Of a stretch of 6,008 nt of DNA, positions 5,510-6,008 are shown piece by piece. The stretch lies in contig CADBQT010000216.1 in the NCBI GenBank assembly GCA_902796875.1, positions 1-6,008 on the forward strand, written 5' to 3'. Each line of letters opens with the position of its first letter. The stretch's first letter is position 1. The stretch comes from an uncultured Eubacteriales bacterium (lineage in GTDB: Bacteria > Bacillota > Clostridia > Peptostreptococcales > Anaerovoracaceae). The translations under genes were made by a program, and so were the position numbers. The notes beneath the pieces were generated by a model that had not been told where the DNA came from, did not search any database, and worked only from the letters and a program-made list of their open reading frames with translations.

Positions 5510-5616
5510 GCATTTTTCCAGAAACTGGCCGAAAAATCCGGAGGGCCCGCAGGGGAGAATTGTCTGAAACATTGGAAAACGGGGGTTCCCCTGCCTTTGC
5601 AAAAGAGAGGAACTAC

Positions 5617-5633
5617 TTGGCACAGCAATTGCT
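5617..5633 (+). promoter_or_regulatory. Sigma-54 (-24/-12) promoter of ord
   Basis: TTGGCACAGCAATTGCT matches the sigma-54 consensus TGGCAC-N5-TTGCW at every defined position. GG at 5619-5620 and GC at 5631-5632 have exactly ten bases between them. Taking the GC as -13/-12, transcription would start near 5644, leaving a leader of about 47 bases before the ord ATG at 5691. The adjacent activator gene and upstream palindromes provide the other expected parts. Confidence 0.93.
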
Positions 5634-5690
5634 ACATATAATGAGCAAAGTTAAAAACCATCGTAATCTTATGTGGAAAAGGAGAAAGAC

Positions 5691-6008
5691 ATGGAAAACG
5701 TAAAAGTAATCATTTGGGGTCTTGGCGCAATGGGCGGCGGTGTCGCGGACATGCTGCTGTCGAAGCAGGGCGTGGATATCGTTGGCGTAGCTGGCAGAGA
5801 GCGCAAGCAGGGCCACTCCATGTATGAGTACATCAAGACGGAAAAGGGCGACAGAGAAGATGTCATCATCAAAGCTCCCGAAGAGATCATCAAGCCGGGC
5901 GCTGCCGATATCGTCATCCTCTGCACCGACTCCTTCACCAAGGAAGCTTTCCCGAGAATGAAGTTCATCCTGGAGCAGGGCATCAACTGCATCACCTCCG
6001 CTGAGGAG
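5691..6008 (+). CDS. ord: 2,4-diaminopentanoate dehydrogenase (5' part, cut by window end)
   Basis: Ord oxidatively deaminates 2,4-diaminopentanoate to 2-amino-4-oxopentanoate, with reduction of NAD(P)+. In anaerobic ornithine fermentation this follows the aminomutase OraSE and precedes the thiolase OrtAB, which yields alanine and acetyl-CoA. The first 106 residues are present. They begin with a Rossmann fold, VIIWGLGAMGGGVADML (residues 6-22), then GREKQ-like GRERKQGHSMYEYI (35-48), DREDVIIKAPEEIIKPGAADIVILCTDSF (about 53-81) and INCITSAEE (98-106). All of these match my memory of clostridial Ord proteins. AAGGAG at 5679-5684 lies six bases before ATG. Codons differ from the genes upstream: AGA and CGC replace the CGG common elsewhere, and GGT, GCT and GTT appear. 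This suggests high expression. The other ort, ora and orr genes would be expected beyond the window. Confidence 0.9.
   Translation, partial: MENVKVIIWGLGAMGGGVADMLLSKQGVDIVGVAGRERKQGHSMYEYIKTEKGDREDVIIKAPEEIIKPGAADIVILCTDSFTKEAFPRMKFILEQGINCITSAEE

Noticed and set aside
5637..5642. Perfect TATAAT as a sigma-70 -10 element for ord
   Set aside because: The only good -35 match, TTGGCA (5617-5622), is 14 bases away, which is too close, and it is part of the sigma-54 promoter. A weak basal promoter cannot be excluded.
5494..5703. Possible 69-residue protein between the activator and ord
   Set aside because: It runs through the sigma-54 promoter, overlaps the ord start, lacks a ribosome binding site and resembles no family I know.

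Overview
The window looks like chromosomal DNA from a fairly GC-rich anaerobic Bacillota (Clostridia) that ferments amino acids. Three things suggest this: strong GGAGG ribosome binding sites, a YycJ-type hydrolase next to rlmH, and the first gene of the ornithine fermentation pathway (ord) behind a sigma-54 promoter. The assignment is inferred from gene content only. Another amino-acid-fermenting phylum such as Synergistota is not excluded.

Region 1 (1-3150, + strand) is a tight operon of housekeeping type. It holds the tail of an unseen upstream gene, a geranylgeranyl-reductase-family flavoprotein, a YycJ/WalJ-like metallo-hydrolase, the 23S rRNA methyltransferase RlmH and a type I ribonuclease H with an enlarged C-terminal region. 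The genes overlap or lie 1-42 bases apart. The run ends in a strong hairpin terminator that touches the stop codon of the next, convergent gene.

Region 2 (3149-3868) is a small divergent pair: an ArsR-type repressor on the - strand and an 84-residue GNAT-type acetyltransferase on the + strand. Both have recognisable promoters in a 138-base intergenic region. A GC-rich interrupted palindrome lies in the arsR leader.

Region 3 (3869-6008) is the most interesting part. A PAS-AAA+-Fis activator of sigma-54 is followed by ord (2,4-diaminopentanoate dehydrogenase, cut by the window end). A textbook -24/-12 promoter stands before ord. An identical 17-base string containing the perfect palindrome GCAAATATATTTGC occurs twice: about 160 bases upstream of the predicted ord start site, where an enhancer is expected, and directly over the -35 region of the activator's own sigma-70-type promoter. 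A second, degenerate palindrome follows each copy. The simplest reading is one protein that activates ord from a distance and limits its own synthesis. This circuit is inferred from sequence and has not been tested. I see no CRISPR array, tRNA, rRNA or insertion sequence.
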